From assembly GCA_007751475.1 (NCBI GenBank), contig CP036434.1:5833524-5897523 (forward strand): a stretch of DNA of 64,000 nucleotides, in the 5' to 3' direction. The position numbers and the translations under genes were made by a program. Positions within the stretch are counted from its first letter, which is position 1. Every line of letters starts with the position of its first letter. Shown in pieces: positions 60,418 through 64,000 of the stretch. This DNA is from Saltatorellus ferox (GTDB lineage Bacteria; Planctomycetota; UBA1135; GCA-002686595). The notes under the pieces are model-generated. The model worked only from the letters and a program-made list of their open reading frames with translations. It ran no database searches and was not told the DNA's origin.

Positions 60418-63219
60418 ATGCGCTTCCGCGTCGCCTCGCCTCTCAGTTCGGGGCTCTCTCTCCTTTTGGGCCTCGGCGTCTTCACCCTGACGGCTTGCGA
60501 CGATTCGTCCAGTCGCCTGGGCTCGCCTCTCGACGGCGCAGAAAGCCGCCCCGCTCCCACCGACCCGCGGCAGCTGGAGGAGTCGCTTCGGGAAGGCGAG
60601 GACGAGTCGGAGGAAGGCGAGAGCCGGAGGCAGGAGGAGCGCCAGGCCTGGATCGAGGAGATGCACCGCACCGCCGACGGAGTGGACTGGCGGGAGATCG
60701 AGCGGCAGAACCAGAACGCGGAGCGCGTGCGCCGAAACCAGGCCGCGCGGGATGCCGCCGCACTCGGTGGATCCGGCGCGGCGCGCCAGCCGGGGTCGGG
60801 ACAGCCCTGGTTCTGGGAGGAGATCGGCTCGCGCAACCAGGCGGGTCACACGCGGTGCGCGGCCTTCGGCCCCGAGCGCAGCGGCGGGCGCTTCCTCTAC
60901 GTCGGCTCCGCCCTCGGCGGCGTCTGGCGCGGATCGATGACCGGCGAGAACTGGACGCCTCTTTCCGACAGCATCTACGGCGGCGTGGACGACCTCGCGA
61001 TCGTGACGCCGGCGAACCTCGCCGACGACGACATCGTGCTGCGCCGTAGCGGCTCCAGCTTGCTCCGCAGCGACGACGCGGGCGCCACGTGGACGGTCCC
61101 CCAGGGCCTCGACTCCCTGCGCTCGGGCCGCCGGATGCTGAAGGCTGCCGATGCTCTCCAGACGATCTACCTCTTCGGCACGGCCACCATCCCCGGCGCG
61201 GGCGAGCGCAGCGCGCTCTTTGCCTCGATCGATGGCGGGCTCTCTTTCACCCTGCGCTACTCCTTCGGCATCCGCTGGAGCGGCGATATCTGGGTTCCGC
61301 GCACGGCGGCCCTCGGCGGCTCCGCGGTCTACGTGCTTCAGGCGGGCAGGATCTTCGTCTCGACCGACGACGGCTTCACCTTCGGTGCTCCACTCATCCT
61401 CGACGCTAACGCCACCTCGGGCGACCTCGTCGGCTCGGAGTCGGGCGGCCCGAGGCTGTACGCTGCTCTCCGTGTCGGCAGCAACGACGAACTCCACGTC
61501 TCGAACGACGGCGGCGTGACCGCCAGCTACGTTCGCGCCCTCGACGGGCTCTGGGCCAGCACCACCTCCATGGCGGCGTTCGCCTTCGATCCCCAGCGCC
61601 TGATCTACAGCGGGGTCGAAGCGCGCCGCTCCACCAACGGCGGCGCGACCGGCACGAGCATCAACACGTGGGGCTCGTACTACGGTGACCCCGCGAACCG
61701 GCTGCACGCGGACATCCGCGGCATCAGCCCGCTCGTGATCTCCGACGCCCAGGGCGAGCGCGACGTCGTCTTCATCAACACGGACGGCGGCACCTACATC
61801 ACCGAGGACGGCGGCATGACGGTTCAGAACCTCAGCCTCGAAGGACTCGGCGTCGGCCAGTTCTACTCGACCCACACGTCGACCCTCGATCCCGACCACA
61901 TCAGCGGCGGCACCCAGGACCAGGGCTACCAGGTCGGCACCCTCACGCCGTCGACGGGCCCCGGCCCCTCCACCGACTTCGACCAGACGATCAGCGGCGA
62001 CTACGGGCACCTTTGCTCCGGCGACGGCACCCACCGTTTCGTCTACTCGAACTACCCCGGATTCACGCTGGTCCAGGTGGGCGAGACGAACCCGCAGATG
62101 CGCCAGGTCTCGTTCCCCGCGAATGTGGATCGCCTTTGGCTACCGCCGGTGATCGCGGACCCCACGGACCGTGAGGCGTACTTCTTCCTCGGCAGCGAGC
62201 TGCATCGCTTCGTCAAGACCCCTTCGAGCTGGACGGGAACGCGCTGGTCGAACCAGGACTTCGGCGCCGGATCCAGCCGCTACCTGACCGCCATGGCGTT
62301 CGCGCCGAGCGATCCGAACCGCGCGTACGCGCTCACGGACGCAGGGGCGATCTTCCGCTCGACGGACCGCGGTGTCACCTGGACCCAGAGCGCTGGCGGC
62401 GGCCCGGGCACCCACTACTTCTACGGCGCGAGCCTGCTCGTGGACCCGACGAACCCCGATCGCGTCTTCGCCGCCGGCTCCGGCTACAGCACCGCGGGCG
62501 TACGGGAGAGCGTCGACGGCGGTTCGACCTGGCAGGCGCGCGCCTCGGGCCTTCCGCCCACGCTGGTCCACGACATCGAGTGGGCCCCCGATGGAAGCGG
62601 CGACCTGTTCGCGGCCACCGAGGCGGGCGCCTACCACTACGACGCCGCGACGCAAACGTGGTCCAACGCCATGGGCAGCGAGGCCCCGATGACGACCTAC
62701 TGGTCCGTCGAGGCGGTCCCGTCCCAGCAGCGCGTGCGGTTCGGCACCTATGGGCGCGGTATCTGGGACCTCCGACTGCTGACGCTGGACGACACGATCA
62801 GCACCTCCTACTGCGGTCCCGCCATCCCGAACTCCACGGGAGCCAGCGCGACGATCCGGGCCATCGGTAGCCCGTTCGCGAGCGCCAACGATGTCACGCT
62901 GGTGGCCGAGTCGCTCGCGCCGAATTCCCTGGGCTACTTCCTGGCATCGCCCGGCGCGGGCTTCGTGGCGTCTCCGGGCGGATCCCAGGGCAACCTCTGC
63001 CTCGGCGGAAGCATCGGACGCTACGTGGGCCAGGTCCTGAACGCGGGCGCGGCGGGCGAGTTCTCCCTCCCCATCGACCTCACCGCGCTCCCCCAGCCCG
63101 GCGGAAGCGTGGTGGCCGCGCCGGGCGACGTATGGCACTTCCAGGCCTGGTACCGCGACGCGATCATCGGGATCCCGACGTCGAACTTCACGGACGGAGC
63201 GGCGCTGCTCTTGCGCTGA
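60418..63219 (+). CDS. BNR/sialidase-type propeller lipoprotein with lineage-specific C-terminal module
   Basis: 933 residues from ATG 60418, giving a lipoprotein signal with lipobox LTAC (an ATG at 60388 adds ten residues). A charged linker (residues 25-115) leads to many BNR/Asp-box blades: SDDAGATWTV, SIDGGLSFTL, STDDGFTFGA, STDRGVTWTQ, SVDGGSTWQA. It resembles exo-sialidase or Vps10/Ycf48-like propellers; enzyme activity is not evident. Residues 797-933 are the module starting SYCGPAIPNSTG with LCLGG, FQAWYRD and SNFTDG, shared with the sugar dehydrogenase at 21149-22741. Confidence 0.85.
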   Translation: MRFRVASPLSSGLSLLLGLGVFTLTACDDSSSRLGSPLDGAESRPAPTDPRQLEESLREGEDESEEGESRRQEERQAWIEEMHRTADGVDWREIERQNQNAERVRRNQAARDAAALGGSGAARQPGSGQPWFWEEIGSRNQAGHTRCAAFGPERSGGRFLYVGSALGGVWRGSMTGENWTPLSDSIYGGVDDLAIVTPANLADDDIVLRRSGSSLLRSDDAGATWTVPQGLDSLRSGRRMLKAADALQTIYLFGTATIPGAGERSALFASIDGGLSFTLRYSFGIRWSGDIWVPRTAALGGSAVYVLQAGRIFVSTDDGFTFGAPLILDANATSGDLVGSESGGPRLYAALRVGSNDELHVSNDGGVTASYVRALDGLWASTTSMAAFAFDPQRLIYSGVEARRSTNGGATGTSINTWGSYYGDPANRLHADIRGISPLVISDAQGERDVVFINTDGGTYITEDGGMTVQNLSLEGLGVGQFYSTHTSTLDPDHISGGTQDQGYQVGTLTPSTGPGPSTDFDQTISGDYGHLCSGDGTHRFVYSNYPGFTLVQVGETNPQMRQVSFPANVDRLWLPPVIADPTDREAYFFLGSELHRFVKTPSSWTGTRWSNQDFGAGSSRYLTAMAFAPSDPNRAYALTDAGAIFRSTDRGVTWTQSAGGGPGTHYFYGASLLVDPTNPDRVFAAGSGYSTAGVRESVDGGSTWQARASGLPPTLVHDIEWAPDGSGDLFAATEAGAYHYDAATQTWSNAMGSEAPMTTYWSVEAVPSQQRVRFGTYGRGIWDLRLLTLDDTISTSYCGPAIPNSTGASATIRAIGSPFASANDVTLVAESLAPNSLGYFLASPGAGFVASPGGSQGNLCLGGSIGRYVGQVLNAGAAGEFSLPIDLTALPQPGGSVVAAPGDVWHFQAWYRDAIIGIPTSNFTDGAALLLR

Positions 63220-63257
63220 TCGAAAGGTCGGCCCCTATGGATTGGACCCGGCGGGTT

Positions 63258-63289
63258 GGGCCGAGCGCTGGTTCTCCAGGGCTCGGCCC
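63258..63289. terminator. Hairpin terminator after the BNR lipoprotein gene
   Basis: Stem gggccgagc (63258-63266) with gctcggccc (63281-63289), with an inner ctgg/ccag helix, a central G-G mismatch and a ttct loop, followed by ttcc. It lies between the BNR gene end and the MsrB gene start. Confidence 0.7.
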
Positions 63290-63445
63290 TTCCGTACCTG
63301 GACTTTACACCTTTCGTCCCATCGCCCGGGCTCGCCTGGACGAACGTCTCTCCAGCCGACGCATGAGGTCGGTTCCAATCCGGGCGCCAGCCGCCCATGA
63401 TCTGAGACCCGTCCGGGATCCCCAGAACTTCCACCGCCCACGACC

Positions 63446-64000
63446 ATGCTGCCCCTCCGACTCATCACGTCCTTCGCACTCTCGGCCGCCGTGGCGGCCG
63501 CACTGACCGCCTGTAGCACCGACTCGATGGAGTCGACCGCGCGTGGCGGCGGCGGCACCGGCGATTCAGGCGGCAGCAAGTCCGCGCCCGAGGCCCCCGC
63601 GCTGACCGAGGAGGAGGCCGAGGAAACCATCGCTTCCCTCGACGCCCTCATGGATGAGAGCGACGCCGAGGCCGCTGAAGCCGCCATCACCGGCGCCCCC
63701 GCCACCCCCGAAGACGCGGCCGACGTCGCGCAAGCAGCCACCACCCCCGCCATGCAAAAATCCGTCACCGCCTCGGAGTACAACGACCTTTCGAAAGAGG
63801 AGCAGTACATCCTGCTCGACAAGGGAACCGAGCGCCCCGGCACCGGCGCGCTGCTGAACAACAAGGCCGAAGGCACCTACATCTGCCGCCGCTGCAACGC
63901 CGCGCTCTACACGTCCGAGGACAAGTTCGAGAGCCACTGCGGCTGGCCCAGCTTCGACGACGACATCGAGGGCCGCGTCAAGCGCGTGACGGACGCCGAC
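63446..64000 (+). CDS. msrB: Lipoprotein MsrB-type methionine sulfoxide reductase (cut by window edge)
   Basis: 185 codons to the window end, open at the 3' side. Lipoprotein signal with lipobox LTAC, then an acidic Ala/Glu-rich linker to about residue 110. The MsrB domain begins SEYNDLSKEEQYILLDKG, then GTGALLNNKAEGTYICRRC with the first zinc CxxC, and SHCGWPSFDDDI. The C-terminal catalytic Cys and second CxxC would lie beyond the window. MsrB reduces methionine-R-sulfoxide; with lipid anchoring it would repair envelope proteins. Confidence 0.93.
   Translation, partial: MLPLRLITSFALSAAVAAALTACSTDSMESTARGGGGTGDSGGSKSAPEAPALTEEEAEETIASLDALMDESDAEAAEAAITGAPATPEDAADVAQAATTPAMQKSVTASEYNDLSKEEQYILLDKGTERPGTGALLNNKAEGTYICRRCNAALYTSEDKFESHCGWPSFDDDIEGRVKRVTDAD

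Overview
The window is one high-GC, gene-dense bacterial chromosome segment. There are no phage genes, no insertion sequences and no CRISPR array. The protein content suggests a planctomycete-type organism, possibly of the Saltatorellus-like deep lineages. Pointers are a paired UnbV/FG-GAP protein and TPR lipoprotein, many lipoproteins and exported beta-propellers, two exported proteins ending in the same roughly 135-residue C-terminal module (a third is a divergent candidate), an AlgI/AlgJ-type acetylation pair, and McsA beside ClpC. The taxonomic call is inference from protein style, because no rRNA is present.

Layout. 1-3.2 kb: UnbV/TPR pair. 3.3-6 kb: exported X-Pro peptidase and a ThyX with an interrupted signature. 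6-12.8 kb: exported helical-repeat protein and class-3 asparaginase, divergent from a DUF151 protein and a GT-C-type membrane enzyme. 12.8-20.2 kb: tRNA-Ser(UGA), lipoprotein glutathione peroxidase and an AddAB-like helicase-nuclease pair. 20.2-26.7 kb: exported hydrolase, exported sugar dehydrogenase, an ECF sigma/anti-sigma/secretin-like operon and an unknown exported protein. 26.9-31.4 kb: a YejM-like membrane sulfatase and an STT3-like oligosaccharyltransferase. 31.6-37.6 kb: tRNA-Ser(GCU), PEGA lipoprotein, MurD-type ligase, McsA and ClpC. 37.6-39.5 kb: a three-gene unit with an EcsC-like protein.

39.6-45.3 kb holds the clearest regulatory system: a leucine operon (leuA-ilvE-leuC-leuD-leuB, all junctions overlapping) preceded by a 32-codon leader peptide with nine leucines and an intrinsic terminator. 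An alternative hairpin overlaps the leader and is mutually exclusive with the terminator, which is the architecture of ribosome-mediated transcription attenuation.

45.4-48.6 kb is a visibly lower-GC accessory patch with an FG-GAP protein, a cluster of inverted repeats and a carboxypeptidase-regulatory-like gene broken by two in-frame stops. 48.6-56.9 kb carries surface and envelope functions: an esterase-SGNH fusion, sterol desaturase family protein, RfbC, an anchored methyltransferase, the AlgI/AlgJ pair and an amidohydrolase. 57-64 kb has a zinc-ribbon protein with degenerate phosphatase-like domains, a decayed GLUG-repeat gene, a stand-alone SecD-head protein, a BNR-propeller lipoprotein and the start of a lipoprotein MsrB cut by the window edge.

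Many genes overlap by 1-8 bases (often ATGA or GTGA), so translational coupling is common here.
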